Part shown: positions 54,218-64,000 of the stretch, piece by piece
Layout: each line of letters opens with the position of its first letter
Position numbering within the stretch: the first letter of the stretch is position 1
Source: Brevundimonas subvibrioides
GTDB taxonomy: Bacteria; Pseudomonadota; Alphaproteobacteria; Caulobacterales; Caulobacteraceae
Length of the DNA stretch: 64,000 nt
Reading direction: 5' to 3'
Assembly (NCBI RefSeq): GCF_027271155.1
Contig: NZ_CP114542.1
Coordinates: 1,550,001-1,614,000, forward strand
Translations under genes and position numbers: made by a program
The notes under the pieces: model-generated
Seen by the model: the letters and a program-made list of their open reading frames with translations, nothing else
The model's database searches: none
Told to the model about the DNA's origin: nothing

Positions 54218-55696
54218 ATGTCGGACCTGACCAAGCTCACCCTGAAGGCCGCGGTCGACGGGCTGAAGGCCAAGGCCTTTTCGTCCGAGGAGATCACGCG
54301 CGCTTTCGTCTCGAACATCGAGGCCGCCAACCCGACCCTGAACGCCTATGTCCAGGTGACGGCCGACAAGGCGATGGCCATGGCCAAAGCCTCCGACGCG
54401 CGGATCGCCTCGGGCAACGCCGGCGCGCTGGAAGGCGCACCGCTGGGGATCAAGGACCTGTTCTGCACCGAAGGCGTGCAGACGACGGCCGGGTCCCACA
54501 TGCTGCGCGGCTTCGTGCCGCCCTATGAATCGACCGTCACCGCCAACCTGTGGCGCGACGGTGCGGTGATGCTGGGCAAGCTGAACATGGACGAGTTCGC
54601 CATGGGCTCTTCCAACGAGACCAGTGCATTCGGTCCCGTGGTGAATCCATGGAAATCAAAGGCCTCGAATGCGGATCTGACGCCGGGCGGCAGTTCGGGT
54701 GGATCGGCGTCGGCGGTGGCGGCGGACCTGTGTCTGGCCGCGACGGCGTCGGACACCGGCGGATCGATCCGCCAGCCGGCTGCTTTCACCGGCACGGTCG
54801 GGATAAAGCCGACCTATGGCCGTGCCAGCCGGTTCGGCATGGTCGCCTTCGCCTCGTCGCTCGACCAGGCCGGACCGATCACGAAGACGGTCGAGGACGC
54901 GGCCCTGATGCTGCGGTCCATGTGCTCTTTCGACGTGAAGGATTCCACCAGCCTTGATGTGTCGACGCCGGACTGGACCCAGGCGGCTGGCCAGTCGGTC
55001 AGGGGCCTGCGCATCGGGGTGCCGCGCGAATATGTCGTCGACGGCATGCCGGCCGAAATCCAGGCGTTGTGGGATCAGGGCGTGGCCTGGCTGAAGGACG
55101 CGGGCTGCGAGATCGTGGACATCAGCCTGCCGCACACGAAATACGCCCTGCCGACCTATTATATCGTGGCTCCCGCCGAGGCGTCGTCGAACCTGGCGCG
55201 CTATGACGGGATGCGGTTCGGGCACAGGGCCGGGAAGGCGACGTCGCTGACCGACCTGTACGAGACCAGCCGGGCCGAAGGGTTCGGAGCCGAGGTCAAG
55301 CGGCGGCTGGTGATCGGGGCCTATGTGCTGTCGGCCGGATTCTACGACGCCTACTATGTCCGGGCGCTGAAGGTGCGACGCCGGATCGCCGAGGACTTCG
55401 ACAAGGTCTGGGGCCAGGTGGACGCCATCCTGACACCATCCACCCCGTCGGCCGCCTTCGCCATCGGCGACAAACAGATCGACCCGGTGACCATGTATCT
55501 GAATGACGTGTTCACCGTGACGGCCAACCTGGCAGGTCTGCCGGGGATTTCCGTGCCGGCCGGTCTGGATTCCAACGGCTTGCCGCTGGGCCTTCAGGTG
55601 ATCGGCAAGGCGCTGGACGAGGCGACGGTGTTCCGGGTCGGGGCCGCGCTGGAGCAGGCGGCCGGCGGCGTGGGTCGCGCGGACAAGTGGTGGTGA
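54218..55696 (+). CDS. gatA: Asp/Glu-tRNA amidotransferase subunit A
   Basis: Amidase-signature glutaminase of GatCAB, 492 aa, which supplies ammonia. The catalytic Lys is in [18 protein letters not shown]; the signature is [20 protein letters not shown] with the cis-Ser pair, [20 protein letters not shown] carrying the nucleophile Ser, and [15 protein letters not shown]. It starts directly after the gatC stop. gatB is not adjacent but lies 3.2 kb downstream, after the regulator and aldehyde dehydrogenase genes. Confidence 0.97.
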   Translation: MSDLTKLTLKAAVDGLKAKAFSSEEITRAFVSNIEAANPTLNAYVQVTADKAMAMAKASDARIASGNAGALEGAPLGIKDLFCTEGVQTTAGSHMLRGFVPPYESTVTANLWRDGAVMLGKLNMDEFAMGSSNETSAFGPVVNPWKSKASNADLTPGGSSGGSASAVAADLCLAATASDTGGSIRQPAAFTGTVGIKPTYGRASRFGMVAFASSLDQAGPITKTVEDAALMLRSMCSFDVKDSTSLDVSTPDWTQAAGQSVRGLRIGVPREYVVDGMPAEIQALWDQGVAWLKDAGCEIVDISLPHTKYALPTYYIVAPAEASSNLARYDGMRFGHRAGKATSLTDLYETSRAEGFGAEVKRRLVIGAYVLSAGFYDAYYVRALKVRRRIAEDFDKVWGQVDAILTPSTPSAAFAIGDKQIDPVTMYLNDVFTVTANLAGLPGISVPAGLDSNGLPLGLQVIGKALDEATVFRVGAALEQAAGGVGRADKWW

Positions 55697-55710
55697 TCTG
55701 ACACCGCATT

Positions 55711-55733
55711 GACGCCTCCGTCATCGAGGCGTC
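55711..55733 (+). other. hairpin after gatA
   Basis: Perfect 8-bp stem gacgcctc (55711-55718) / gaggcgtc (55726-55733) with a 7-base loop, 14 bases after the gatA stop. No T-run; probable transcript end of gatCA. Confidence 0.6.
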
Positions 55734-55743
55734 TGATCCCTCG

Positions 55744-56712
55744 ATGGCCGAGCGGTTCAGCGACGAGCACGGGACACGGATCAAGCGGGTGCTGGACGAC
55801 GGCACCGGGCCCGCCCTGTCGGCGGTAGCCGCGTCATGGCGGCGCTCGGCGACCGTGTATGGACTGGCTCCCGAGGACGGTGGGTCAGTCGTCACCCTGA
55901 CCGAACAGCAGTTGACCGAGGCGCGTCAGGCGATGGAGCCGATGACCCGCGCCGCCCAGGGCGTGCTGGACCGGCTGTTCCTGGCGGTCGGCGACACGGG
56001 GTGCTGCGTGCTGCTGACCAATGCCGAAGGCGTGCCGGTCGAGCGGCGCGGTGCGGCGGCCGACGACGAGACGTTTCAACGGTGGGGCCTGTGGCCCGGC
56101 GCGGTCTGGTCGGAGGCCGTAGAGGGCACGAACGGGATCGGCACGGCACTGGCCGAGCACCGGCCGGTCACCATTCACCGGGACCAGCATTTCCACACGC
56201 GCAACACGGGTCTGAGCTGCACCAGCCATCCGATCCATGACCATCTGGGGCGGCTGGCGGGCCTGCTGGACGTCTCGACGGCGCGCGATGACGCGACCGA
56301 GGGTGTGATGCGGCTGGTGGCGGCGGCCGTCGCGGATGCGGCGCGGGCGATCGAGTCGCAGGCCTTTCGCCAGGCCTTTTCCGACGCCCGGATCGTGCTG
56401 GCAGGCGAGGCGGAGCGGAACACGGTGGCGCTGCTGGCCGTCGATCGGCACGACCTTGTGGTCGGTGCGACCCGCGCGGCGCGGCTGGCCCTGTCGATCA
56501 CCGACGAACGGATCGCAGGGAACCTGGCAGCGTCCGAAGTCCTGTCGATTGGCTCGGTCGAGACCGATCTGATCGAGGCGGAACGCGGTGCGGTGCTCAG
56601 GGCACTGGCGCTGAACGGCGGCAATGTCTCGGCGGCGGCGCGGGCCCTGGGCGTCAGCCGGGCGACCCTGCACCGCAAGCTGAACCGGCTGGGGCTGGAT
56701 CACGCCCACTGA
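55744..56712 (+). CDS. GAF-Fis regulator (AcoR-like, without AAA+ domain)
   Basis: A 322-aa transcription factor with an AcoR-like N-terminal region: residues about 25-55 ([20 protein letters not shown]), GAF-like sensor domain with [40 protein letters not shown] and [20 protein letters not shown]. The middle AAA+ sigma-54 domain of full AcoR is absent. The C-terminus is a Fis helix-turn-helix ([25 protein letters not shown]). It is followed by a TGTCGCA palindrome and the aldehyde dehydrogenase gene, its likely target. Regulation without sigma-54 is implied. Confidence 0.87.
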   Translation: MAERFSDEHGTRIKRVLDDGTGPALSAVAASWRRSATVYGLAPEDGGSVVTLTEQQLTEARQAMEPMTRAAQGVLDRLFLAVGDTGCCVLLTNAEGVPVERRGAAADDETFQRWGLWPGAVWSEAVEGTNGIGTALAEHRPVTIHRDQHFHTRNTGLSCTSHPIHDHLGRLAGLLDVSTARDDATEGVMRLVAAAVADAARAIESQAFRQAFSDARIVLAGEAERNTVALLAVDRHDLVVGATRAARLALSITDERIAGNLAASEVLSIGSVETDLIEAERGAVLRALALNGGNVSAAARALGVSRATLHRKLNRLGLDHAH

Positions 56713-56715
56713 AGA

Positions 56716-56735
56716 CTGTCGCAGTCCTGCGACAG
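56716..56735. promoter_or_regulatory. candidate operator palindrome before the aldehyde dehydrogenase gene
   Basis: Perfect 8-bp inverted repeat ctgtcgca (56716-56723), 4-base spacer gtcc, tgcgacag (56728-56735), starting 3 bases after the regulator stop and 110 bases before the dehydrogenase ATG. The half-site size fits dimer binding by a Fis-type domain. No -24/-12 sigma-54 promoter was seen. Confidence 0.6.
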
Positions 56736-56845
56736 GTTTGCGCCGCACCATGCGATCGGCGTCTGGCCGCGCCCGTGATCCGGGCGGAAGGTCCTTGCCA
56801 AGGACGCCGATAATCAGCGCCGCCGGAAACGAAAAGGAGCCCATC

Positions 56846-58363
56846 ATGACCAAGCCCGAATTCATTCGCGCCGTGACGCCCAGGTTCAAACCCCGCTACG
56901 AAAACTTCATCGGCGGAGCCTGGGTCGCGCCCGCGGCTGGCCGGTATTTCGAGAACACCTCGCCAGTCAATGGCCGGGTGTTGTGCGAGGTCGCGCGTTC
57001 GGACGCCACGGATGTCGAACTGGCACTGGATGCCGCTCACGCCGCCAAGGCTGCCTGGGGCCGGACATCCGTCACCGAGCGCTCGATCATGCTGAACCGC
57101 ATCGCCGACCGGATGGAGGCCAATCTTCAGGCTATCGCCGAGGCCGAGACCTGGGAGAACGGCAAGCCGGTGCGCGAGACCCTTGCGGCCGACATCCCCC
57201 TGGCCATCGACCATTTCCGCTATTTCGCCGGCTGTATCCGCGCCCAGGAGGGCGGTATCTCGCAGCTCGACAACGACACGGTGGCCTATCATTTCCATGA
57301 GCCCCTGGGTGTCGTCGGTCAGATCATTCCGTGGAATTTCCCGATCCTCATGGCGGCGTGGAAGCTGGCCCCGGCCCTGGCCGCCGGCAACTGCATCGTG
57401 ATGAAGCCTGCCGAACAGACGCCGGCATCGATCCTGTACGTCATCGAACTGATCCAGGACCTGATCCCGCCCGGCGTCCTGAACATCGTGTCGGGCACCG
57501 GCAAGGAGGTCGGCGAGCCGCTGGCCACCAATCCGCGCATCGCCAAGATCGCCTTCACCGGCTCCACGGCCGTGGGCCAGAAGATCATGGAATATGCAAC
57601 CCAGAACATCATCCCCGTGACCCTTGAGCTGGGCGGCAAGTCACCGAACATCTTCTTCAAGGATGTGATGGACCACGATGACGCCTTCCTGGACAAGGCT
57701 CTGGAAGGGTTCGCTATGTTTGCCCTGAACCAGGGCGAGGTCTGCACCTGCCCCAGTCGCGCGCTCATCCATGAGGACATCTATGAGGCCTTCATGGAGA
57801 AGGCGATCAGGCGGGTCGAGGCCATCGTGGCAGGTGATCCCCTGGACCCCGCGACCATGGTCGGTGCCCAGGCATCCGATGCCCAGCTGAGGAAGATTCT
57901 CGGCTATCTGGATATCGGCCGCGCGGAAGGCGCCGAGGTGCTAACCGGTGGCGACCAGCCGGAACTGTCGGGCGACCTGGCCGGCGGATATTACGTCAAG
58001 CCGACCATCTTCAAGGGCACCAATGACATGCGGGTCTTCCAGGAGGAGATTTTCGGCCCGGTTCTGTCGGTGACCACCTTCCGGACCTTCGAAGAAGCCA
58101 TCGAGATCGCCAACGACACCCAGTACGGCCTGGGTGCGGGCGTCTGGACCCGAGACATGAACACCGCCTATCGCGCCGGCCGCGGGATCGAGGCGGGCCG
58201 CGTCTGGACCAACTGCTATCACCACTACCCGGCCCACGCCGCATTCGGCGGCTACAAGAAATCGGGTATCGGCCGCGAGAACCACCGGATGATGCTGGAC
58301 CACTATCAGCAGACCAAGAACATGCTGGTCAGCTACAGCCCCGACAAGCTGGGCTTCTTCTGA
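56846..58363 (+). CDS. NAD+-dependent aldehyde dehydrogenase (ExaC/AldB-like)
   Basis: A 505-aa aldehyde dehydrogenase, oxidising aldehydes such as acetaldehyde to acids. Sequence features: [40 protein letters not shown], the NAD+ Rossmann loop [15 protein letters not shown], the catalytic Glu in [17 protein letters not shown], the nucleophile in [33 protein letters not shown] and the C-terminal [15 protein letters not shown]. The double Cys at GEVCTC and overall length (506 class) match ExaC/AldB. AAAGGAG precedes the ATG at 56846. Probable target of the upstream GAF-Fis regulator. Confidence 0.93.
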   Translation: MTKPEFIRAVTPRFKPRYENFIGGAWVAPAAGRYFENTSPVNGRVLCEVARSDATDVELALDAAHAAKAAWGRTSVTERSIMLNRIADRMEANLQAIAEAETWENGKPVRETLAADIPLAIDHFRYFAGCIRAQEGGISQLDNDTVAYHFHEPLGVVGQIIPWNFPILMAAWKLAPALAAGNCIVMKPAEQTPASILYVIELIQDLIPPGVLNIVSGTGKEVGEPLATNPRIAKIAFTGSTAVGQKIMEYATQNIIPVTLELGGKSPNIFFKDVMDHDDAFLDKALEGFAMFALNQGEVCTCPSRALIHEDIYEAFMEKAIRRVEAIVAGDPLDPATMVGAQASDAQLRKILGYLDIGRAEGAEVLTGGDQPELSGDLAGGYYVKPTIFKGTNDMRVFQEEIFGPVLSVTTFRTFEEAIEIANDTQYGLGAGVWTRDMNTAYRAGRGIEAGRVWTNCYHHYPAHAAFGGYKKSGIGRENHRMMLDHYQQTKNMLVSYSPDKLGFF

Positions 58364-58373
58364 CGGCCGGCGA

Positions 58374-58400
58374 GGGGGAGACGCACGCTGCGGCTCCCCC
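58374..58400 (+). other. hairpin after the aldehyde dehydrogenase gene
   Basis: 7-bp stem gggggag (58374-58380) / ctccccc (58394-58400) just after the stop at 58363, before the convergent gene that ends at 58424. Likely shared transcript end; no T-run. Confidence 0.5.
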
Positions 58401-58423
58401 GCACTGTCCCGTGCGCGATCTGA

Positions 58424-58756
58424 TCAGGTCGCGGGCAGGGCTTTCAGATCGGCGTCGATGGCGTCGATGATCGCCTGGGTAACGGCACCGCCGGACAGGG
58501 GCGCGACCTGTTCGAGCGTCATGTCCTGAAACTGGGGCAGGGCGGGATGCTGGGACACGCCGGGCAGGTGCTTTTCAAGCACCTCAGCTGTGGCCGGATT
58601 CGCCAGCAGGTCCTTGATCGAGGAGTGGATGGTCGGGAGGGCAGCGTGGTCCGCGTGCGCGGCGTGGTCGGCCTGCGGTGCGGCCGGCGCGGTCTGGGCC
58701 GAGGCGGTGGTGGCAGCGGCGACGAGCGCGGCGGTGGCAAGGATGGCTTTCAGCAT
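58424..58756 (-). CDS. small secreted His/Ala-rich protein
   Basis: A 110-aa exported protein of unknown function: signal peptide MLKAILATAALVAAATTASA, then a low-complexity stretch with repeated DHAAH units (APQADHAAHADHAALPTIHS) and a helical C-terminal part (IKDLLANPATAEVLEKHLPG, QFQDMTLEQVAPLSGG). The second half resembles the ends of esterase-associated or tannase-type proteins (ten residues around IKDLLANPATAEVLEKHLPG), but no family is certain. The His repeats might bind metal. Convergent with the aldehyde dehydrogenase. Confidence 0.6.
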   Translation of the reverse strand: MLKAILATAALVAAATTASAQTAPAAPQADHAAHADHAALPTIHSSIKDLLANPATAEVLEKHLPGVSQHPALPQFQDMTLEQVAPLSGGAVTQAIIDAIDADLKALPAT

Positions 58757-58860
58757 CTGAGAGGGTCCTGGTTGGAGATCGGACGAAGAATGACCCGGAA
58801 ATCGTGACGCACTCAAGACAGGAACTTTCGCATCCGTCACCGTGGCGCTAATCAGGACGG

Positions 58861-60363
58861 ATGACCGACACGATCGACAAGACAAACCTGATCCAGGGCC
58901 GCACCGGCCTTTGGGAAATCGTCATGGGGCTGGAGATCCACGCCCAGGTGGCGTCGAAGGCCAAGCTGTTCTCCGGCGCGGCCGTCGGCTTCGGCGCTGG
59001 GCCGAACGAGCAGGTGTCGCTGATAGACGCGGGCTTTCCCGGCATGCTGCCGACCCTCAACGGCCACTGCGTCGAACAGGCGGTGAAGACCGGGCTGGGC
59101 CTGAAGGCCGTGATCAACAAACGCAGCCAGTTCGACCGCAAGAACTATTTCTATCCCGATCTGCCGCAGGGCTATCAGATCAGCCAGCTGTATTTCCCGA
59201 TCGTCGGCGAAGGCGTCGTCGAGGTGGAGGCCGAGGACGGGTCGTTCTTCAACGTCGGCATCGAGCGGCTGCATCTGGAGCAGGACGCCGGAAAGCTGAT
59301 CCACGATCTGTCGCCGACGGAGAGCTATGTCGATCTGAACCGGGCGGGCACGGCCCTGATGGAGATCGTCTCGCGCCCGGACATCCGGTCGCCGGAGGAG
59401 GCCGTCGCCTACGTCAAGAAGATCCGGACCATCCTGATCTATCTGGGGACCTGCGACGGTGACATGGAGAAGGGCAACCTGCGGGCCGATGTGAACGTGT
59501 CCGTTTGCCGCGCTGGAAACTATGAGAAATTCAAGGAAACCGGCGACTTCAGCCACCTCGGCACGCGCTGCGAGATCAAGAATGTGAACTCGTTCCGGTT
59601 CATTTCCCAGGCCATCAACTATGAGGCCCGGCGTCAGATCGAAATCCTGGAAGACGGTGGCAAGATCGTTCAGGAGACCCGGCTTTACGATCCGACCGCC
59701 GGCGAGACACGGTCGATGCGATCGAAGGAAGAAGCGAATGATTACCGGTACTTTCCCGATCCTGATCTGTTGCCGCTTGAACTGGAACAGGCCTGGATCG
59801 ACGAGATCCGCGCGAACCTGCCTGAGCTCCCGGACGACAAGCGTCGGCGGCTGATGGCGGACTATGGGCTGTCTCAATACGACGCCGTGGTTCTGATCTC
59901 CGAGCAGGCCAAGGCGGACTATTTCGAGGAGGCCGCCAAGGGTCGGGACGCCAAGCTGGTGGCGAACTGGGTGACCAACGAGCTGTCGGCGCGGCTGGCG
60001 GCGGACGGCAAGGATTTCTCGCAGAGCCCCCTGCCTGCCGCCCATGTCGGCGAGCTGGTAGCCTTGATCGAGGAGGGGGTCATCTCCTCCAAAATCGCCA
60101 AGGAGGTGTTCGACCATGTCTGGTCCGGCGAGGGCTCGCCCCGTCAGGTGGTCGAGGCGAGAGGCCTGGTTCAGGTCAATGACACCGGCGCGATCGAAAA
60201 GGCCGTCGACGAAATCATCGCCGCCAACCCGGACAAGGCCGCTGCGGTCGCCGACAAGCCCCAGGCCATCGGCTGGTTCGTCGGTCAGGTCATGAAGGCC
60301 ACCGGCGGCAAGGCCAACCCGGCCAGTGTGAACGACATCCTGAAGGCCAGATTGGGTTTGTAG
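58861..60363 (+). CDS. gatB: Asp/Glu-tRNA amidotransferase subunit B
   Basis: Kinase/tRNA-binding subunit of GatCAB, 500 aa. N-terminal cradle: [40 protein letters not shown], and [20 protein letters not shown]; then [33 protein letters not shown], and the helical/YqeY C-terminal part (about 400-500). All are typical. It starts at 58861 and is separate from gatCA, which lie 3 kb upstream. Confidence 0.97.
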   Translation: MTDTIDKTNLIQGRTGLWEIVMGLEIHAQVASKAKLFSGAAVGFGAGPNEQVSLIDAGFPGMLPTLNGHCVEQAVKTGLGLKAVINKRSQFDRKNYFYPDLPQGYQISQLYFPIVGEGVVEVEAEDGSFFNVGIERLHLEQDAGKLIHDLSPTESYVDLNRAGTALMEIVSRPDIRSPEEAVAYVKKIRTILIYLGTCDGDMEKGNLRADVNVSVCRAGNYEKFKETGDFSHLGTRCEIKNVNSFRFISQAINYEARRQIEILEDGGKIVQETRLYDPTAGETRSMRSKEEANDYRYFPDPDLLPLELEQAWIDEIRANLPELPDDKRRRLMADYGLSQYDAVVLISEQAKADYFEEAAKGRDAKLVANWVTNELSARLAADGKDFSQSPLPAAHVGELVALIEEGVISSKIAKEVFDHVWSGEGSPRQVVEARGLVQVNDTGAIEKAVDEIIAANPDKAAAVADKPQAIGWFVGQVMKATGGKANPASVNDILKARLGL

Positions 60364-60378
60364 ACGGCTTCTCGTCGA

Positions 60379-61968
60379 TCAGAACAGGCTGCCCTGATCG
60401 ATGGAGCCCGGGCGAGGCTTGATCGACGATCGGGGAGCGGCCGCAGCGCCATCGATGGTCGCCGCACGCGATCCGTCGGCGAAGTTCAGGGTGACGGCCT
60501 GACCCGGCACGAGGGCTGCGGCGGAGGCGATCATCTGGCCGGTCTCGTCGTCGATCCGGGCAAAGCCGGGCTTGGGACGACGGGGATCGAGACTCGCCAG
60601 GGCGCGGGCGAGGGCGGCGAGGCGGTCGGAGGCGCGCTCGATTGTCTGGTGCGGAAGGCGATCAAGGCGGGCGGTCGCGGTCGTCAGCCGGGTCGTGCGT
60701 TGTTCGAGGCGATGCTGGAGAGGGGTCGGCGTCAGACGGCCGCCGACCTGCAGCAGGCGGCGCTCATGCCTTGCCGCATTGGAGCCCAGGCCCGCCAGGA
60801 GGCGGCTTACCAGCCCATCCAGCCGCGCTGAGCGCTGTTCGACGGCGCGGTCCAGCAGGCGGGACGAGAAGCGGCCCTCGACGCCGGCCAGCCGACGATG
60901 GTGCAGCTCGACATTGCGTCCGAGGCCCGATTCGAGCCGGCTGGCGGCATAGTCGAGGCGCTGCTGGGCCACAGCGACCAGGTCCTCCGGCCGGGCGGGC
61001 AGGCCCCGGGCGACGGCGCGCAGGCGGACGCGGCGATCCTCCAGCAGGCGAGCGCCCGCGCGGTCGAGGCGGCGCTCCAGGTCGGTGACGGCGGCCCGCA
61101 GGTCGGCCACGACCGGGGTTGCGATCTCGGCCGCGCCGGTCGGCGTGGGGGCGCGACGGTCGGAGACGAAGTCGATCAGGGTGGTGTCGGTCTCGTGGCC
61201 CACGGCGGAGATGATCGGGATGGTCGCGGCCGCCACCGTGCGGGCCAGACCTTCGTCGTTGAAGCACCACAGGTCCTCGACCGAGCCGCCACCCCGGGCG
61301 ACGATCAGCAGGTCCGGGCGGGGGATCGGCCCGTCCGGGCGCATGGCGTCGAAGCCCCGGATGGCGGCCCCGACCTGTCCGCTGGCGGCGTCGCCCTGGA
61401 CCACCACCGGCCAGACGATCACATGGCAGGGCCACCGCTCGGCGATACGGTGCAGGATGTCGCGAATGACCGCCCCGGTGGGGCTGGTGATGACGCCGAT
61501 GGTGCGGGGGTATAGTGGAATGGGTCGCTTGCGACCGGTCTCGAACAGGCCCTCGCCACTGAGCTTGACCTTCAGTCGCTCCAACTGGGCCAGCAGGGCA
61601 CCCGCCCCGGCCGCCTCCATGGATTCGATCACGATCTGGTAGCTGGACCGGGCGGGATAGGAGGTGATCTTGCCGGTGACGATGACCTCCAGCCCGGTTT
61701 CCGGCTGGACGCCCAGGCCGCGGGTGGAGCCCTTCCAGACGACGCCGTCGATGGCGGACTTGTCGTCCTTCAGCGTCAGATAGATATGACCCGAGGCATG
61801 GCGGTTGACCTTGGAGATCTCGCCCCGCAGCCGGACGTGGCCGAACCGGTCCTCGAGCGTGCGCTTCAGGGCGAACGACAGCTCCGAGATCGACAGGGGG
61901 GGATTGTTGTCCCGCGCGGGGGCAGGCGTGGCCTCGGCGGGCCCGGCGAAGACGTAGTCGTCGGTCAT
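60379..61968 (-). CDS. xseA: exodeoxyribonuclease VII large subunit
   Basis: Nuclease that degrades single-stranded DNA, 529 aa. OB-fold N-terminus ([56 protein letters not shown]), then the catalytic core with [60 protein letters not shown] and [14 protein letters not shown]. The C-terminal part is a long coiled coil. The small subunit gene is not in the window. Convergent with gatB, 15 bases away. Confidence 0.96.
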   Translation of the reverse strand: MTDDYVFAGPAEATPAPARDNNPPLSISELSFALKRTLEDRFGHVRLRGEISKVNRHASGHIYLTLKDDKSAIDGVVWKGSTRGLGVQPETGLEVIVTGKITSYPARSSYQIVIESMEAAGAGALLAQLERLKVKLSGEGLFETGRKRPIPLYPRTIGVITSPTGAVIRDILHRIAERWPCHVIVWPVVVQGDAASGQVGAAIRGFDAMRPDGPIPRPDLLIVARGGGSVEDLWCFNDEGLARTVAAATIPIISAVGHETDTTLIDFVSDRRAPTPTGAAEIATPVVADLRAAVTDLERRLDRAGARLLEDRRVRLRAVARGLPARPEDLVAVAQQRLDYAASRLESGLGRNVELHHRRLAGVEGRFSSRLLDRAVEQRSARLDGLVSRLLAGLGSNAARHERRLLQVGGRLTPTPLQHRLEQRTTRLTTATARLDRLPHQTIERASDRLAALARALASLDPRRPKPGFARIDDETGQMIASAAALVPGQAVTLNFADGSRAATIDGAAAAPRSSIKPRPGSIDQGSLF

Positions 61969-62032
61969 GGGGGCAGTCTATGGCGCGTTGGCGTGTGCGC
62001 AAACCATCGCATTGGGATTATACGTCTCTGTC

Positions 62033-62188
62033 ATGAGCGATGAACGCATGCCTCCCCGCGAGACCGACGACCCGCGCGAGCGCGATCTGGCCCGGCGCAG
62101 CGGCAATCCGTCGGTGTCGATCTGGCTGATCCTGATGGCGATCGTGCTGCTGGGCGCGGTCGTCTATGTGGCGTCCGCGATCCTCTGA
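62033..62188 (+). CDS. 51-aa single-pass membrane protein
   Basis: Short frame: ATG 62033, MSDERMPPRETDDPRERDLA (strongly charged), a short linker RRSGNPSVS, then one membrane helix (IWLILMAIVLLGAVVYVASA) to the end. A tail-anchor layout with the charged part in the cytoplasm. It is divergent from xseA (64 bases) and precedes purD by 48 bases on the same strand. No family is certain, but small proteins of this form are common beside purD or xseA in Caulobacterales as far as I recall. Confidence 0.65.
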   Translation: MSDERMPPRETDDPRERDLARRSGNPSVSIWLILMAIVLLGAVVYVASAIL

Positions 62189-62236
62189 CGACCCACTGCC
62201 CTTGACCGCCCGGCGCGGCGCGGCCATTGCGCGGGC

Positions 62237-63514
62237 ATGGATATCCTGCTCGTCGGATCGGGGGGGCGTGAGCACGCCCTGGCCTGGAAAATCAGCCAGT
62301 CGCCACTGGTCGACACGCTTTACTGCGCGCCCGGCAATCCCGGCATGGCCAGGGTCGCGACCTGTCTGTCGGACTACAAGGCCGGCGACGCCGAGGGGCT
62401 GACGCGGCTGGCGCGCGAGCTCAAGGTCGGGCTGGTGGTCGTGGGACCCGAGGTGGCGCTGGAGGCCGGGCTGGCCGACCGGCTGAACGCGGCGGGCATA
62501 CCCTGTTTCGGGCCGACGGCCCGGGCGGCGCAGCTCGAGACGTCCAAGGCCTTTTCCAAGGCCTTCATGGCGCGGCACGATATCCCGACGGCCCACTACG
62601 GCGTCTATGACCGGGTCAAGGACGCCAAGGCCGCGCTGAAGGTGTTCAAACCGCCCTATGTGATCAAGGCCGACGGCCTGGCGGCGGGCAAGGGTGTTGC
62701 GATCAGCCCGGATCAGCACGACGGCGAGGCCGAGATCGAGCGGATGCTGGGCGGACGCTTTGGCGCCGCCGGCGCGCGCGTCGTGATCGAGGAGTTCATG
62801 GCGGGGGAGGAAGGCTCGCTGTTCGCCTTGTGCGACGGCCAGCGCGCGGTCCTGTTCGGCGGAGCCCAGGACCACAAGCGGGCCTTCGATGGCGATCTGG
62901 GGCCGAATACGGGGGGCATGGGGGCCTATTCGCCCGCGCCGGTGTTCGACGAGGCGCTGGTGACGACGGCGAACCAGCGGATCGTTCAGCCGACGCTGAA
63001 GGCCATGGCGCAGGAGGGGACGCCTTATCGCGGGGTGCTCTATGCCGGGCTGATGTCCACGGACGAGGGGCCCCGGGTGGTGGAGTTCAACGCCCGCTTC
63101 GGCGACCCTGAATGCCAGGTCCTGATGATGCGGATGGCTGGGGACATCGTGCCCTATCTGCTGGCGTGCGCGCTGGGGGATGTGTCGCGGCTTCCGGACC
63201 CGGCGTTCACGCCCGGAACCGTGATCTGCGTAGTGATGGCGGCCAGGGGCTATCCCGACAGTCCGATCGAGGGCTCGATCATCCGGGGAGCCGAGCAGGA
63301 TTTCGGCCCGCATGTGCAGGTTTTTCATGCCGGGACGCAGCGCGACGCGGACGGCAGGCTGATTGCCGTAGGTGGGCGGGTGCTGAACATCTGCGCCGAG
63401 GGCGAGGACATCGTCGAGGCGCGCGAGCGGGCCTATCAGGCGGTCCGGATGATCGACTGGCCGGGCGGCTTCAACCGGACCGACATCGGCTGGCGGGCGC
63501 TGGAGCGCAACTAG
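62237..63514 (+). CDS. purD: phosphoribosylamine-glycine ligase
   Basis: ATP-grasp enzyme of purine synthesis that joins glycine to phosphoribosylamine, 425 aa. Begins MDILLVGSGGREHALAWKIS. ATP-grasp motifs: PYVIKADGLAAGKGVAISPD, VVIEEFMAGEEGSLFALCDG, LGPNTGGMGAYSPAP and VVEFNARFGDPECQVLMMRM. Length is standard. It converges with the transpeptidase gene, with 3 bases between stops. Confidence 0.98.
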   Translation: MDILLVGSGGREHALAWKISQSPLVDTLYCAPGNPGMARVATCLSDYKAGDAEGLTRLARELKVGLVVVGPEVALEAGLADRLNAAGIPCFGPTARAAQLETSKAFSKAFMARHDIPTAHYGVYDRVKDAKAALKVFKPPYVIKADGLAAGKGVAISPDQHDGEAEIERMLGGRFGAAGARVVIEEFMAGEEGSLFALCDGQRAVLFGGAQDHKRAFDGDLGPNTGGMGAYSPAPVFDEALVTTANQRIVQPTLKAMAQEGTPYRGVLYAGLMSTDEGPRVVEFNARFGDPECQVLMMRMAGDIVPYLLACALGDVSRLPDPAFTPGTVICVVMAARGYPDSPIEGSIIRGAEQDFGPHVQVFHAGTQRDADGRLIAVGGRVLNICAEGEDIVEARERAYQAVRMIDWPGGFNRTDIGWRALERN

Positions 63515-63517
63515 GCG

Positions 63518-64000
63518 TCAGGCGGCGGCGTACAGCAGCCGGCCCTCGCCCATCCGCTCGCGCAGCATCGGCAGGTCGGTGTGGGCGGTGGAGAAGCAGC
63601 CGTAGCTGCGGCCCAGCTTGCCCTCGCGGGCCAGGAATTCGGGGTCCGCATAGTCCGCGCCATGGACGATGATGGCGCGGTCGCGGGCCAGGTTGTTAGT
63701 GTATTCGAGGCCGTCCAGCAGGACGTTGGGTCCCTGCTGCGATCCCCAGCCAGCGCCGGCGGTGGCGAAGGCTCCGACCGAGGACATGTAGCTCTCGGGC
63801 TCGTTGGAGAAGGTTCGGGCATAGCCGGAATGGTCCGGGTCGGAGCCGCGGCCGTGGCAGGTGCGGAAGGCGGTGACGCGACCCGCGATCAGGTCGACCT
63901 CATAGAGGCGTTCCTCGCCGGAGAATTTCTGGAAATCGACCAGGTACATCCGGTCGCGCAGCGGAATGCGCGGATGATGGACGTCCAGGGCGGCCATGGC
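63518..64000 (-). CDS. L,D-transpeptidase-like protein, 5' end outside window
   Basis: Minus-strand frame open to the window end. It has a YkuD_2-type murein L,D-transpeptidase catalytic domain: RMYLVDFQKFSGEERLYEVD, SSVGAFATAGAG, the His motif AIIVHGADYADPEFL and the nucleophile GRSYGCFSTAHTDLPMLRER. The enzyme would cross-link or edit peptidoglycan in the periplasm. An ATG at 63997 is in frame but the family normally has a signal peptide and more residues upstream, so the true start is probably beyond 64000. Confidence 0.82.
   Translation of the reverse strand, partial: AMAALDVHHPRIPLRDRMYLVDFQKFSGEERLYEVDLIAGRVTAFRTCHGRGSDPDHSGYARTFSNEPESYMSSVGAFATAGAGWGSQQGPNVLLDGLEYTNNLARDRAIIVHGADYADPEFLAREGKLGRSYGCFSTAHTDLPMLRERMGEGRLLYAAA

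Noticed and set aside
56713..56845. Sigma-54 promoter before the aldehyde dehydrogenase gene
   Set aside because: No convincing GG-N10-GC at -24/-12, and the regulator lacks the AAA+ domain.

Overview
The window looks like a chromosomal segment of a high-GC alphaproteobacterium of the order Caulobacterales, probably Brevundimonas or a close relative. This is an inference from gene content and order, not from a database search. The pointers are a PopZ-type polar organiser gene next to valS, the dusB-ntrY-ntrX-(class IV aminotransferase)-hfq-hflX order, a split GatCAB system with a GltX of the alphaproteobacterial second type, a TolC gene preceded by an isoaspartyl-methyltransferase-like gene, and many short envelope proteins. 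Nearly all of the window is ordinary core chromosome. I see no prophage, insertion sequence, CRISPR array, replication origin or rRNA operon.

Layout. 1-8.1 kb: ispD (cut by the window edge), then dusB, ntrY, ntrX, an aminotransferase, hfq and hflX. 8.1-9.8 kb: an AT-richer orphan PIN-domain gene and a small HTH-like hypothetical gene. 9.8-15 kb: rpmG, then the str operon rpsL-(46-aa membrane protein)-rpsG-fusA-tuf, with an attenuator-like hairpin in the rpsL leader and a terminator after tuf. 15-19 kb: a carboxylesterase-like lipoprotein, a tiny lipoprotein, a CorC/HlyC protein and an AT-richer ORFan. 19.1-23.7 kb: tRNA-Trp, secE, nusG, rplK, rplA, rplJ and rplL, interrupted by a palindromic repeat and a DUF2059-like gene and ending in a terminator. 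rpoB and rpoC do not follow. 23.7-31 kb: a DJ-1/PfpI protein, an M61 peptidase, alr, gltX, a LOG-family hydrolase and tRNA-Asn. 31-40.7 kb: an rRNA methyltransferase, tRNA-Cys, a Pcm-like protein, tolC, popZ, valS, an AhpD-like protein with a divergent LysR regulator, and tlyA. 40.8-53.3 kb: a glycine-zipper protein, a TrmA/RlmD-type methyltransferase, a radical SAM protein, topA, dprA, plsY, a GDPD lipoprotein, a dihydroorotase-like pseudoenzyme with pyrB, an AEC transporter and ruvX. 53.3-64 kb: gatC-gatA, an aldehyde dehydrogenase with its probable regulator, gatB, xseA, purD and a partial L,D-transpeptidase.

How the genes work together. Translation dominates: ribosomal proteins, elongation factors, two aminoacyl-tRNA synthetases, GatCAB, three tRNAs and several RNA-modifying enzymes. 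GltX with GatCAB fits the indirect route to Gln-tRNA(Gln). Around this sit pyrimidine synthesis (ATCase plus an inactive dihydroorotase homologue), purine synthesis, DNA processing (topA, dprA, xseA, ruvX), membrane lipid synthesis (plsY) and cell-pole organisation (popZ).

The most notable observations are the PyrC-like protein that has lost its metal ligands, the RNA methyltransferase that lacks one Fe-S cysteine, the Pcm-like protein without a recognisable SAM motif, the dusB-ntrYX locus without ntrBC, several unannotatable small membrane proteins with good ribosome-binding sites, the PIN-domain orphan, and several strong palindromes and leader structures. I did not find a clear multi-gene novel defence or biosynthetic system.
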